Of a stretch of 64,000 nt of DNA, positions 21,222-29,992 are shown piece by piece. Source of the stretch: Mesorhizobium xinjiangense (lineage in GTDB: Bacteria > Pseudomonadota > Alphaproteobacteria > Rhizobiales > Rhizobiaceae). The DNA lies in NCBI RefSeq assembly GCF_009749525.1, contig NZ_WOAC01000002.1, positions 310,001 through 374,000 of the forward strand, written 5' to 3'. The notes under the pieces were generated by a model. That model saw only the letters and a program-made list of their open reading frames with translations. It was not told the DNA's origin and made no database searches. A program made the position numbers and the translations under genes. How positions within the stretch are numbered: position 1 is the stretch's first letter; every line of letters starts with the position of its first letter.

Positions 21222-21785
21222 ATGGGCCGCAGAGGACCGAAGCCGGAACCGGCCAGCATCAAGAAGCAGAAGGCTTCGTCGCGCCGACCGATCGGTGAGG
21301 ACGCGACGGCGCAGGAAGCGGAAACGAACGTCGCGGCTGCCCCGAGCGTGTCGCCGCCGGCCTGGCTGAAGAAGGATGGGCTTGTCGTGTGGAAGCGCCT
21401 GGCGCCGCGGCTGATCGGCCAGAAGCTCCTGTCGCGGATCGACGCCGAGACCTTCGCCCGCTACTGCAAGAATTTCGCTCGCTGGCTGAAGATGCAGCAG
21501 CGGCTCGACGAGATGGGAGAGATCTACGAGATCAAGACGGCGAGCGGCACCGTACGCCGCGCCGATCCCGCCTACATGATCGCTGATCGCCTGGAGCGTC
21601 AGCTTGTAACGGCAGAAGCGAGCTTCGGCCTCAACCCCGCGGAGCGCCAGCGCATATTCGCGGCGCGCGCCGCCAATCCGCTCGGCGACTTGTTCGAGCC
21701 GTCGCGCGCATCGGAACAGCCGAAAGCGCCCGGCAAGAAACCGACGCAGATGCCGGATGGCAGCGCGGTCGGGTTTTTGAACTGA
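21222..21785 (+). CDS. terminase small subunit, P27 family
   Basis: A 187-residue protein with the G-R-R-G-P-K-P N-terminal hallmark of P27-type small terminases, a central helical region (W-K-R-L-A-P-R-L-I-G-Q-K, F-A-R-Y-C-K-N-F-A-R-W) and G-L-N-P-A-E-R-Q-R-I near the C-terminus. It recognises the packaging site and recruits the large subunit. It sits 16 bp before terL. An HK97-type cos site is likely upstream, but no defined cos sequence is visible. Confidence 0.9.
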   Translation: MGRRGPKPEPASIKKQKASSRRPIGEDATAQEAETNVAAAPSVSPPAWLKKDGLVVWKRLAPRLIGQKLLSRIDAETFARYCKNFARWLKMQQRLDEMGEIYEIKTASGTVRRADPAYMIADRLERQLVTAEASFGLNPAERQRIFAARAANPLGDLFEPSRASEQPKAPGKKPTQMPDGSAVGFLN

Positions 21786-21801
21786 CACTCCGGGGTGCCG
21801 T

Positions 21802-23538
21802 ATGGCTGCCAAGGTCGGGCGCGCAGCGCACCGGAACGGACCGCGCGCGAGACCCGGCGGCGTTGGGATCGATGCGGTCTGGTCCCACGATCGGCAATGT
21901 TGGGTCGAGGGTGATTTCTGGTTCTACGAGAAGGCGGCCGACAAGGCGGTTGCGTTCTTCCCGAACCATTTGTGCTTTACGAAAGGCGAATGGGCCGGTC
22001 GCCCGTTCCACCTCGAGGTCTGGCAGGCGAACGACATCGTCCGTCCACTCTTCGGATGGAAGCGGCCAGACGGCACGCGGCGATATCGTCGCTGCTATGT
22101 CTGGGTGCCGCGCAAGAACGGCAAGACCGAGCTGGCGGCAGGTATCGCGCTCCTGGTGTTGCTCGGCGACGGAGAGCTTGGCGGCGAGGTCTATTCGATC
22201 GCCTCGCACGAAGGGCAGGCCAGACTGGTGTTCGACCAGGCCGCCACGATGGCCGGCAAGTCGGAGACCCTGGGCAACGACTTGGTCTGCCTCAAATCGT
22301 CGATCTACTGCCCGGCGCTCAATGCCGCGTTCAAGCCGCTCTCTGGTAAGGCGGAAGGCAAGCATGGCTTGAATGCCTCGGGGCTGATCGGCGACGAAAT
22401 CCATGAATGGACGTCGGGCGACCTATACCAGTTCGTTCACGATTCCCAAGACTCGCGCCAGCAGCCGCTGGAGTTCCTGATCTCCACAGCGGGCAAGAAA
22501 GGCACTTACGGCGAAGAGGTCTGGGACGAGTGCATCAAGATCCGCGACGGCACGTTCGAGGATCCCGAAACCCTGGTGGTGATATACGCCGCCGATCCGG
22601 AAGACGACTGGCATTCGGAAGAGGTCTGGCGCAAGGCGAATCCCAATCTCGGCGTGTCGAAGAAGCTCGACACGATGCGCACCAATGCTCGCCGCGCCCG
22701 TCAGCTGCCGCGCCTGGAGAACCATTTCAAGAACTATCACCTCAACATGTGGACCGAGCAGGCAGTGCGCTGGCTGCCGATGGACGCGGTCGACGATGAG
22801 GGAAACAAGTTCGGCTGGGATCACTGCGCCGGCCCGATCGGCTGGAAGGATCTGGAGGAAACGCTTCGGCACAAACGCTGCTTCGGCGGCCTAGACCTCT
22901 CGGCCGTGGTCGACCTGTCGGCGCTGGTCTGGTGGTTTCCGGTGCAGGACGGCCTGGACAAGCCTGTCGTGTTGCCACGCTTCTTCAAGCCGGCCGATCT
23001 GATCAAGCAGCACTCGCGCCGGGATAAGCTGCCCTATGACCGTTGGGTCGATGAAGGGGCGATCACAGCCACGCCCGGCAACGTCGTCGACTACGCCTTC
23101 ATCCAGCAGCAGATCTACGAGGATGCCGAACGGTTTCAGATCGCTCATGTCGGCAATTCTCGACGCGAGGCTGGTGAGGGTGGCATCGCCATCGATCGCT
23201 GGAACGCAACCGAGACGGCGGTGAAGCTCGAGCAGGAGGGCCTGCCCGTCGTGCTGTTCGGCCAGGGCTTCGCCTCGATGTCGGCACCGGCGAAAGAGCT
23301 GGAGCGCCTGGTGCTGTGCAACGGGTTTCACCATGGCGGCCATCCGGTGCTGCGGCGCCATGCTCAGGTGGTCGCGGTGGAGGAAAACCCTGCCGGCGAC
23401 ATCAAGCCGGCGAAAAACAAATCGACCGAACGCATCGACGGCATAGTCGCCCAGGTGATGGGAATAGGCATCGCCTCCAAGGACAAGGGCGGCGACGGCC
23501 CGTCGGTCTATGAAACTCGCGGCATATTGGTGATTTAG
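21802..23538 (+). CDS. terminase large subunit
   Basis: A 578-residue packaging motor. Walker A is R-K-N-G-K-T in W-V-P-R-K-N-G-K-T at about residue 108, and I-G-D-E-I-H supplies Walker B Asp/Glu. The C-terminal nuclease has G-G-L-D-L-S at about residue 362, with further acidic residues. It translocates phage DNA into the prohead with ATP and cuts it. It is followed after 3 bp by the portal gene. The length and order are normal for the HK97 type. Confidence 0.95.
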   Translation: MAAKVGRAAHRNGPRARPGGVGIDAVWSHDRQCWVEGDFWFYEKAADKAVAFFPNHLCFTKGEWAGRPFHLEVWQANDIVRPLFGWKRPDGTRRYRRCYVWVPRKNGKTELAAGIALLVLLGDGELGGEVYSIASHEGQARLVFDQAATMAGKSETLGNDLVCLKSSIYCPALNAAFKPLSGKAEGKHGLNASGLIGDEIHEWTSGDLYQFVHDSQDSRQQPLEFLISTAGKKGTYGEEVWDECIKIRDGTFEDPETLVVIYAADPEDDWHSEEVWRKANPNLGVSKKLDTMRTNARRARQLPRLENHFKNYHLNMWTEQAVRWLPMDAVDDEGNKFGWDHCAGPIGWKDLEETLRHKRCFGGLDLSAVVDLSALVWWFPVQDGLDKPVVLPRFFKPADLIKQHSRRDKLPYDRWVDEGAITATPGNVVDYAFIQQQIYEDAERFQIAHVGNSRREAGEGGIAIDRWNATETAVKLEQEGLPVVLFGQGFASMSAPAKELERLVLCNGFHHGGHPVLRRHAQVVAVEENPAGDIKPAKNKSTERIDGIVAQVMGIGIASKDKGGDGPSVYETRGILVI

Positions 23539-23541
23539 CCC

Positions 23542-24783
23542 ATGAAGCTATTGAACATTTTTCGCCGCGAGCAGCCGAAATCGGCAGCCCCGCGAGTCTA
23601 TTCAATGGCCGAGGCCGCCGAGTTCTTCGGGTTCGACGATCCGCAGATGAAGGAGTTCATCCGCAATGGCGGCAGTGGCGCCTCATCGGTTTCGGTCAAG
23701 GAGGCCATGCGCAACACGGCAGTGTTCCGCAGCGTCAGCCTGATCTCCTATGCAATCGGGTATTTGCCGCTTCAATTGCTGAACAGCGACACGAAGGAGA
23801 AGGCGAAGGAGCATCCGCTCTATCCGCTCCTGAGCCGCGAGCCGAACAACTGGCAGACGGCATTCAACTTCAGGGTGCTGATGCAGCGCCGCGCCCTGGT
23901 AAACGGCAATGCCTATGCATTGATCGTCCGCAGCGGCAACAAGGTCATTCGCCTCGTACCGCTCGACCCGACCATGGTCGAACCTCACCAGCGCAGCGAT
24001 TGGTCGGTCGAATACCGATACACTCCGAAGAATGGCGGCACACGCACTCTTCAACCGCACGAAGTCTTGCACGTCTATGCCGATTCCGAGGACGGGATAT
24101 GCGGCACGTCGCTGGTAAAGGTTGCGGCGCAGGCAATCGAGCTCGCCCGCGACCTGGAGACGGCGCAGGCCCGGTTCTTCAAGAACGGGATGCTTCTCGG
24201 TGGCATGTTCACAACGGACAACCAGCTCAGCCCAGAAGCTTACAACAACCTCAAAACATCCTTGCGCGACGAATACAGCGGCTCTGAAAACGCTGGCAAA
24301 TGGTTGATTGGCGAAGAGGGGCTGAAGCCTCACCAGTTCACAAGCTCGGCGAAGGACAGCCAGCAACTCGAAAGCCGAAAGATGCAGATCGAGGAAATCG
24401 GCCGCGTCTTCGGCGTGCCGCGCCCGTTCCTCGGCCTCGACGACACGAGCTGGGGCAGCGGCATCGACGTGCTGGGCCAGATATTCGTTCGCTACACGCT
24501 GAACCCATGGTTCGCGGCATGGGAGCAGGCGATCGAGCGGTCGTGCTTCACGGATGCGGAGAAGGAACAACTCGACGTGAAGTTCAACGCCGGCGCTCTG
24601 ATCCGCGGCAATATGAAGGACCAGGGCGAGTTCTTCGCCAAGGCGCTCGGATCCGGCGGCCATCAGCCATGGATGGATTACGCGGAGGTCCGCGACACGA
24701 TGGACCTTCCCGAGAAAGAGATCGCGCCGAACGCGCTGGCGCAAAACACGGGGAATGGCAATGAGCCTCAAGAATCTGCCTGA
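23542..24783 (+). CDS. portal protein, HK97 family
   Basis: A 413-residue protein with the HK97 portal pattern: V-K-E-A-M-R-N-T-A-V-F-R-S-V near the N-terminus, N-N-W-Q-T-A-F-N-F, G-N-A-Y-A-L-I, G-T-S-L-V-K and M-Q-I-E-E-I-G-R-V-F-G-V-P. Twelve copies form the channel at one vertex through which the terminase pumps DNA. It overlaps the protease gene at its 3' end. Confidence 0.95.
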   Translation: MKLLNIFRREQPKSAAPRVYSMAEAAEFFGFDDPQMKEFIRNGGSGASSVSVKEAMRNTAVFRSVSLISYAIGYLPLQLLNSDTKEKAKEHPLYPLLSREPNNWQTAFNFRVLMQRRALVNGNAYALIVRSGNKVIRLVPLDPTMVEPHQRSDWSVEYRYTPKNGGTRTLQPHEVLHVYADSEDGICGTSLVKVAAQAIELARDLETAQARFFKNGMLLGGMFTTDNQLSPEAYNNLKTSLRDEYSGSENAGKWLIGEEGLKPHQFTSSAKDSQQLESRKMQIEEIGRVFGVPRPFLGLDDTSWGSGIDVLGQIFVRYTLNPWFAAWEQAIERSCFTDAEKEQLDVKFNAGALIRGNMKDQGEFFAKALGSGGHQPWMDYAEVRDTMDLPEKEIAPNALAQNTGNGNEPQESA

Positions 24784-25612
24784 GATCAAGGCCGAACGAC
24801 TTCCGACGATCTGCGCCTTCGAGCCGGATGCGGATGCGGTCGAGCGCTGGAACGCCGGCATCATGGCCGCGCAGTCACCGGAGAACACGATCTCCATCCT
24901 CGACGTGATCGGGGAGGATTTCTGGACCGGCGGTGGCGTGACCTCGAAGCGGGTCGCGGCCGCGCTGCGGGCCATCGGCGACCAGGAGGTGTTCGTCGAT
25001 CTGAACTCGCCGGGGGGCGATTTCTTCGAGGGCGTTGCGATTTACAATGCCTTGCGCGCGCATCCTCACAAGGTGACAGTTCGAATCCTCGGTCTGGCCG
25101 CATCGGCCGCATCCGTCATCGCCATGGCCGGTGACGACATCCAGATCGGCAAGGCTGGTTTCCTCATGGTGCATAACGCATGGGTGATCGCCATTGGCAA
25201 TCGGCACGATCTCGTCGAGGCCGCAAAGGTTATGGAGCCATTCGATGATGCCATGGCGACGGTCTATTCCGACCGCGCCGGGGTGAAAAAGGCCAAGGCC
25301 GCCGAGTGGATGGACAACGAGACATGGTTCAATGGCGAGCAGGCCGTAGCCGAAGGTCTCGCCGACGCCTTTCTTCCTGCCGATCAGGTGTCGGAAGACA
25401 AGACAAGGGCGGAGGCGGGCAAGGCGGTGAATGCCACGCGCCGTGTCGACGCTCTTCTCGCCAAATCCGGAATTCCTCGCGATGAGCGCCGTAGCCTCAT
25501 CGGTGAGGTGAAAAGCCCGTCTGCCGTAGCGCCGGGCGAACGTCCTGCCGTAGCGGACGACGATGCACTGAATGCTGCCCTCGAGCAGCTTCGATCCACA
25601 ATCCGCTCATAG
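24761..25612 (+). CDS. ClpP-like prohead maturation protease
   Basis: A 283-residue serine protease of the S14/ClpP fold used by many HK97-type phages. Motifs seen: D-L-N-S-P-G-G-D-F-F-E-G, the Ser nucleophile in G-L-A-A-S-A-A-S, and M-V-H-N-A-W with the catalytic His, followed by an acidic residue. The last 80 residues look like a scaffold-like delta domain. It cleaves capsid and scaffold inside the prohead. The start at 24761 has GGGGA at the right distance; ATG at 24755 is too close to it. Confidence 0.92.
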   Translation: MSLKNLPEIKAERLPTICAFEPDADAVERWNAGIMAAQSPENTISILDVIGEDFWTGGGVTSKRVAAALRAIGDQEVFVDLNSPGGDFFEGVAIYNALRAHPHKVTVRILGLAASAASVIAMAGDDIQIGKAGFLMVHNAWVIAIGNRHDLVEAAKVMEPFDDAMATVYSDRAGVKKAKAAEWMDNETWFNGEQAVAEGLADAFLPADQVSEDKTRAEAGKAVNATRRVDALLAKSGIPRDERRSLIGEVKSPSAVAPGERPAVADDDALNAALEQLRSTIRS

Positions 25613-25621
25613 GAGAAAACG

Positions 25622-26860
25622 ATGAGCAAGCATTTTGCAATGCCGCGCCGCGGCATTGTCGCTGTGCGCGCGGACGCGACCGGCGACATCAAGGCGACCA
25701 TCACCGACCTCAACAAGGCGTTCGAGGAATTCAAGGCCACCATGGCCGAGAAGGACAAGGAACTCGCCCAAAAGTTCGATGACGTCGTCACGACGGAGAA
25801 GCTCGATCGCGTCAATTCCAGCGTCTCCGATCTCCAGAAGCTGGTCGACGATACCAACGCCAAGATCGCCGCCATTTCCGTGGGCGCCGGTAGTGAGCGC
25901 GAGATCAAGGACCCGGAATACTCCGAGGCCTTTCGCGCCCACTTCCGCAAGGGCAGTGTCAATGCGGCACTTGAAAAGGGCACCGATCCCGAGGGCGGCT
26001 ACCTCGCTCCCGTCGAGTGGGATCGGACGATCACCGACGCGTTGATCGAGGTCTCTCCGATGCGGCAGATTGCGTCGGTGCAGACGATTTCGACGGCCGG
26101 CTTCAAGAAGGTCTACAATCTGCGCGGTACCGCATCCGGATGGGTCGGCGAGACGGCCGCTCGCACCGAGACCAATACGCCGACCTTTGGCTCTCAGGAC
26201 TTCATCCCTGGCGAGATCTACGCCAACCCGGCAGCGACACAGCAGATGCTGGATGACGCGCAGATCAACCTGGAGCAGTGGCTCGCCGGCGAGGTGGAAA
26301 CCGAGTTTTCCTATCAGGAAGGCCTCGCCACCATTTCCGGGGACGGGACGAACAAGCCGGCCGGTTTCCTCACCTTCGCCACGGGCGGCGCCAACGCGGC
26401 GACCAATCCGCTCGGCTCGATCGAGGTTCTCACATCGGCCGTGGCCGGTGGCGGCCTGGATTCGGACGAACTGATCGACCTCATCTACATGCTGCCGTCG
26501 GCATTCACCCAGAACGCGCGTTGGGTGATGAACCGTTCGGTTCAGGGCGAGGTGCGGAAGCTGAAGGATGGCGACGGGAACTATCTCTGGCAGCCGTCCT
26601 ACCAGGCCGGGCAGCCTGCCATGGTCGCCGGCTATCCGGTCACCGAAATGCCCGGCATGCCGGATATTGCGCTGAGCTCCATGCCCATCGCCTTCGGTGA
26701 CTTCCGGCGCGGCTACCTGATTGTCGATCGCACCGGCGTTCGCGTCCTGCGCGATCCGTACACCAACAAGCCCTACGTGCACTTCTACGTCACGAAGCGC
26801 GTCGGCGGTGGCGTCCAGAACCCGGAGACGATCAAGATCCTGCAGATGGCGGCTGCCTGA
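25622..26860 (+). CDS. major capsid protein, HK97 family
   Basis: A 412-residue protein. About 100 N-terminal residues are a coiled-coil scaffold domain (K-A-F-E-E-F-K-A-T-M-A-E-K-D-K-E), after which the HK97 fold begins at about residue 115-125 (L-E-K-G-T-D-P-E-G-G-Y-L-A-P). Conserved blocks such as G-T-A-S-G-W-V-G-E and V-M-N-R-S and G-Y-P-V follow. The protease upstream probably removes the N-terminal part. A terminator-like hairpin follows the gene. Confidence 0.95.
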   Translation: MSKHFAMPRRGIVAVRADATGDIKATITDLNKAFEEFKATMAEKDKELAQKFDDVVTTEKLDRVNSSVSDLQKLVDDTNAKIAAISVGAGSEREIKDPEYSEAFRAHFRKGSVNAALEKGTDPEGGYLAPVEWDRTITDALIEVSPMRQIASVQTISTAGFKKVYNLRGTASGWVGETAARTETNTPTFGSQDFIPGEIYANPAATQQMLDDAQINLEQWLAGEVETEFSYQEGLATISGDGTNKPAGFLTFATGGANAATNPLGSIEVLTSAVAGGGLDSDELIDLIYMLPSAFTQNARWVMNRSVQGEVRKLKDGDGNYLWQPSYQAGQPAMVAGYPVTEMPGMPDIALSSMPIAFGDFRRGYLIVDRTGVRVLRDPYTNKPYVHFYVTKRVGGGVQNPETIKILQMAAA

Positions 26861-26876
26861 TCAGGATAACGCCAGG

Positions 26877-26907
26877 CGGGCGGCCCACGGGCCGCTCGTT
26901 TCCCCTT
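26877..26907 (+). terminator. terminator-like hairpin after the capsid gene
   Basis: GCGGCCC (26880-26886) and GGGCCGC (26889-26895) with a 2-nt loop and then CGTTTCCCCTTTTT. Partial termination here would raise capsid transcripts relative to downstream genes. Confidence 0.55.
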
Positions 26908-26933
26908 TTTCAACTGCAACGGAGTGGAAATCC

Positions 26934-27095
26934 ATGGTTGACCAGAACAAGGCGGCGGCTTCCGCAAAGAAGCGGCCAAGCGTCGCGACCGGCAAACAGA
27001 GCATGACGGCCGAGAAGGCCAAGGCTCTTGGCCTCGATCCGAAGCCCTATGGCAAGCCGAGGCCCCCGAAGGCACAGGACGAGGCGAAGAAGTAA
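26934..27095 (+). CDS. small basic phage protein, unknown function
   Basis: A 53-residue Lys/Ala-rich protein (M-V-D-Q-N-K-A-A-A-S-A-K-K-R-P), with T-A-E-K-A-K-A-L-G-L-D in the middle. The start at 26934 follows a CGGAG ribosome-binding site. It is located between capsid and head-tail connector, where small head-associated proteins are common. It is probably disordered and DNA-binding or a head decoration component; nothing proves it. Confidence 0.6.
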   Translation: MVDQNKAAASAKKRPSVATGKQSMTAEKAKALGLDPKPYGKPRPPKAQDEAKK

Positions 27096-27098
27096 GCC

Positions 27099-27710
27099 AT
27101 GAAGCCCGTCCGCGTCGCTCCCCCCGCCGAACCGGTGGTCACGCTTGCCGAGGCCAAGGCACATTTGCGCGTCAATGCCGAAGGCGAGGGGAGCCTGCTG
27201 CCGAACGAGGATGACAGCCTTATCACCGGCCTGATCGCTGCTGCGACGGAGCATCTGGACGGCTGGGCGGGCATTCTCGGCCGGTGCCTGGTCAATCAGG
27301 ACTGGCGCATCGATCTGCCAGCCTGGCCGGCAACATGCATCGCGCTGCCGTTCTCTGACGTGTCGTCGGTAACGGTGAATTATTTCGATCAGGATGACGT
27401 GGAACAGACCTTGTCGTCATCGGAATACGAACTTGCCGCGTCGGCAACCGGCACGGTGGTGCGCTTCAAGAAGACGTTCTCACGCCCGGCTCTCAACGAT
27501 GACCGCGCCGACGCGGTGCAGGTGACGATGACGGCAGGCTATGGTGCGGCCGCGGACGTGCCGCAGCCGATCAAGCAGGCCATCCTGCTCCTGGTCGGTG
27601 CCTGGTACGAGAACCGCGAGGAAACGGTGATCGGCACGATCGCAAGCCCCTTGCCTGACAGCGTAGCGGTCAATGCGCTGATCACACCCTATCGTAGGGT
27701 GATGTTCTGA
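27099..27710 (+). CDS. head-tail connector (gp6-like) protein
   Basis: A 203-residue protein. The N-terminus V-T-L-A-E-A-K-A-H-L-R-V plus I-A-A-A-T-E-H-L-D-G-W-A-G is the gp6-like/Gp15 connector signature, followed by a beta region (V-N-Y-F-D-Q-D) and the helix A-I-L-L-L-V-G-A-W-Y-E-N-R-E. It forms the ring under the portal on which the tail is built. Confidence 0.9.
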   Translation: MKPVRVAPPAEPVVTLAEAKAHLRVNAEGEGSLLPNEDDSLITGLIAAATEHLDGWAGILGRCLVNQDWRIDLPAWPATCIALPFSDVSSVTVNYFDQDDVEQTLSSSEYELAASATGTVVRFKKTFSRPALNDDRADAVQVTMTAGYGAAADVPQPIKQAILLLVGAWYENREETVIGTIASPLPDSVAVNALITPYRRVMF

Positions 27711-27729
27711 TGGTTCGGCGGAGCTCATC

Positions 27730-28047
27730 ATGAGAGCGGGCAAGATCGATCGGCGGTTGACGATCCGGCGCTTTACCGTCGTCGGGACCAATCCACTCAA
27801 CGAAGACATATATGATTGGGCCGATATCGCCACGGTCTGGGCGCAGCAGCGACCGAACCGGGGGAACGAGCGGTTCGCGGCCCAGCAGATCGCCGGCAGC
27901 GCGGTCATGACCTTCCATATCCGATATCGCGACGTGAGCGTGACCGACCGGCTGCGCTACGCGGGAAAGGAATGGAACATAACGGACGTTCGCGAGATCG
28001 GGCGCGGTGTGGTGACCGAGATCGACGCGGTCGCGAGGCAGGACTGA
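27730..28047 (+). CDS. phage head-tail closure protein (SPP1 gp16 / Gp9-like)
   Basis: A 105-residue beta-barrel protein: M-R-A-G-K-I-D-R-R-L-T-I-R-R at the N-terminus, W-A-Q-Q-R-P-N-R-G-N-E-R, then a strand-rich F-H-I-R-Y-R-D-V and W-N-I-T-D-V-R-E-I-G-R at the end. This is the usual head-closure family, acting as the plug and docking site for the tail. Next gene is coupled via TGATG. Confidence 0.88.
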   Translation: MRAGKIDRRLTIRRFTVVGTNPLNEDIYDWADIATVWAQQRPNRGNERFAAQQIAGSAVMTFHIRYRDVSVTDRLRYAGKEWNITDVREIGRGVVTEIDAVARQD

Positions 28048-28514
28048 TGGCGACACGCGTCAAGATCGACGGTCTGAAGGAACTCGAGCGCGCCTTGGCC
28101 GAACTGCCGAAGGCGACGGGCAAGAACGTGCTGCGGCGCACGCTGAGGAAAGCGGCACAACCGGTGGCGGACGCGATGCGGGACAAGGCCCCGGACGATC
28201 CGAACACAGGCGGCAATGATCTACGCTCATCCATCGCGGTGTCGACCAAGCTCTCGAAGCGGCAGAAGTCACAGCATCGCAAAATGTTCAAGAGCGACAA
28301 GGCGTCGGTCGAGATCTTCGTCGGTGCCGGGCCGTTGCCACAGGCGCACCTTCAGGAATTCGGCGCACCGCAGCATGGTCCGCAGAGCTTTGCCCGTCCG
28401 GCCTGGGATGCCAACAAGCGCCAGGTCCTCGACACGATCAAGGACGATCTCGGCGAAGAGATCGTGAAAGCCGCGAAGCGACTGGCGAAGAAAGCCGCAA
28501 AGGCCAAGGGCTGA
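28047..28514 (+). CDS. HK97 gp10-like tail completion protein
   Basis: A 155-residue protein. V-K-I-D-G-L-K-E-L-E-R-A-L-A-E-L-P near the N-terminus and G-N-D-L-R-S-S-I-A-V plus A-H-L-Q-E-F-G and F-A-R-P-A-W-D identify the HK97 gp10 family. It joins the finished tail to the head. The C-terminus is a basic helix (K-A-A-K-R-L-A-K-K-A). Confidence 0.9.
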   Translation: MATRVKIDGLKELERALAELPKATGKNVLRRTLRKAAQPVADAMRDKAPDDPNTGGNDLRSSIAVSTKLSKRQKSQHRKMFKSDKASVEIFVGAGPLPQAHLQEFGAPQHGPQSFARPAWDANKRQVLDTIKDDLGEEIVKAAKRLAKKAAKAKG

Positions 28515-28521
28515 TCAATCC

Positions 28522-28905
28522 ATGAAAGAACTGATCACCGCGTTGCTGGCGCCGATCGCCGGCGGCCGCCGCTACTGGGTTGCCGCGCCGCAGAAACTGT
28601 CCGACGGGAACCCGCCGGCCAAACCCTACCTGGTATTGAACCGGATTGACGGCATTATCGATTATCACACGCAGGGGCCGTCTGGCCTTGTCGAAAGCCG
28701 GCTCCAGGTCGATGTCTACGACGTCACGCGTTGGGGTGCCGAGGTCACGGTACGGCAGGTCAAGGCCATCCTCTCGGGTTACCGCAACGGCGCGATTAGG
28801 GGCGCCTTCATCAACGACGAACGCGACCTGCCGGCGTCCGACGCTGGCGACGTGACGCAACTCTTTCGCATCTCCCTCGACCTCACCATCCACCACACGG
28901 AGTAA
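28522..28905 (+). CDS. tail terminator-like protein (DUF3168)
   Basis: A 127-residue protein: the N-terminal helix M-K-E-L-I-T-A-L-L-A-P-I-A-G-G-R, P-Y-L-V-L-N-R-I-D-G, and the strand L-Q-V-D-V-Y-D-V-T match the DUF3168 tail-terminator family. It caps the tail tube once the tape measure has been filled. The gene lies in the expected place before the tail tube. Confidence 0.85.
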   Translation: MKELITALLAPIAGGRRYWVAAPQKLSDGNPPAKPYLVLNRIDGIIDYHTQGPSGLVESRLQVDVYDVTRWGAEVTVRQVKAILSGYRNGAIRGAFINDERDLPASDAGDVTQLFRISLDLTIHHTE

Positions 28906-28910
28906 GGACA

Positions 28911-29627
28911 ATGCCCGACACGGAAGCCTCGATCGGCTATGGCATCACGTTCGAAATGGCGGACGTCGCCACGCCAACGGATTTCACCTATCTCGCCGAG
29001 ATCTACAATCTCACGCCGCCGTCGGACACGACCGACAATGTCGACGTCACCCATATGCAATCGCCCAACAAGACGCGCGAATTCATCGACGGTCTGACCG
29101 ATCCGGGCGAGGCCTCGTTCGAGATGAACTATGTTCCGGGCTCGGCGTCCGATCTGGCGCTGATCGCGGCGAAGGGCAAGCGCAAGTGGAATCGGATCAC
29201 CTTCCCGAACGGCGTGCAGGTACTCTTCACCGGCACACGTCAGGGCTATGAGAAATCCGCCCCGACCGACGACAAGAAGACAGCGACGGTAACGTGGAAG
29301 GTCTCGGGGGAACCGATCCAGACGCCGGCCGCCGCGCCACGCGCGATCGCCTCGCCGTCGATCGCCGGCACGGCGCAGGTCGGTGTGCCTCTTACGCTTG
29401 ATCCCGGCATATGGGCCGGTGCGACGGACTTCGCGATCCAGTGGCAGGTCTCCGACGATGCCGGCGCCGGCGCGTCCTGGGTCGACATCACCGATGCCAC
29501 TGGCATGGCCTATGTGCCGGTTACGGGCGATGTCGGCGAGCTCATCCGCGTCAAGGTGACGGGGTCGAACGCAAGCTTCAGCACCGAAGCGACGTCCGAT
29601 CCGACCGCCGCCGTTATTGCAGCGTGA
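28911..29627 (+). CDS. major tail tube protein with C-terminal Ig-like domain
   Basis: A 238-residue protein. Residues 1-140 (I-G-Y-G-I-T-F-E-M-A-D, D-N-V-D-V-T-H-M-Q-S-P-N-K-T-R-E) are a siphovirus tail-tube domain of the lambda V type. Residues about 145-238 form an Ig-like domain (P-S-I-A-G-T-A-Q-V-G-V-P-L-T, I-Q-W-Q-V-S-D-D-A-G, Y-V-P-V-T-G-D-V-G). Such accessory domains decorate the tail surface and may bind host surface sugars. The gene order is typical. Confidence 0.9.
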   Translation: MPDTEASIGYGITFEMADVATPTDFTYLAEIYNLTPPSDTTDNVDVTHMQSPNKTREFIDGLTDPGEASFEMNYVPGSASDLALIAAKGKRKWNRITFPNGVQVLFTGTRQGYEKSAPTDDKKTATVTWKVSGEPIQTPAAAPRAIASPSIAGTAQVGVPLTLDPGIWAGATDFAIQWQVSDDAGAGASWVDITDATGMAYVPVTGDVGELIRVKVTGSNASFSTEATSDPTAAVIAA

Positions 29628-29635
29628 GGTGAACC

Positions 29636-29992
29636 ATGGCCAATCCACATCGCGGCCAGGTCTCGCTCGAGGCGGGAGACAAGGCCTATACGCTGTCCTT
29701 CTCCGTCAATGCGATCTGCGAACTCGAGGATGCGCTTGATCGCCCCGTTGCTCGAATTGCCGAAGAGCTGAACGACCCCGAGAACATCCGGATGTCGACG
29801 GTTCGATCGGTGATCTGGGCGGCGCTTCAGGACTGCCATCCGGGCACAACGATCCAGGAGGCGGGCGAGATAGCCACGGTTGCCGGCACGACAGCGATCA
29901 TGGAAGCCTTGGGTCGGGCGTTCCAGCTCGCGTTCCCGGATGCCGCGGAGGGAAAGGGAAAGCCGCGCCCTCGGAAGGCGAAAGCCGGATAG
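29636..29992 (+). CDS. tail assembly chaperone, G-type
   Basis: A 118-residue protein, resembling the GTA/phage tail assembly chaperone (Y-T-L-S-F-S-V-N-A-I-C-E-L-E-D, W-A-A-L-Q-D-C-H-P). It aids packing of tail tube onto the tape measure. Its 3' end contains a tandem slippery sequence, so a fraction of ribosomes would enter the -1 frame and make a longer G-T fusion, as in lambda. The direct stop lies at 29990-29992. Confidence 0.88.
   Translation: MANPHRGQVSLEAGDKAYTLSFSVNAICELEDALDRPVARIAEELNDPENIRMSTVRSVIWAALQDCHPGTTIQEAGEIATVAGTTAIMEALGRAFQLAFPDAAEGKGKPRPRKAKAG
29950..29962 (+). promoter_or_regulatory. programmed -1 frameshift signal, two tandem slippery heptamers
   Basis: GGGAAAGGGAAAG: two overlapping copies of GGGAAAG (29950-29956 and 29956-29962), each in the zero-frame register G GGA AAG. 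This is the same heptamer as used by lambda gpG/gpGT. The -1 frame is open until 30306. Confidence 0.85.

Noticed and set aside
20687-26860. A gene transfer agent rather than a phage
   Set aside because: Integrase, att sites, immunity region, replication genes and lysis cassette are all present and linked, which is a temperate phage.
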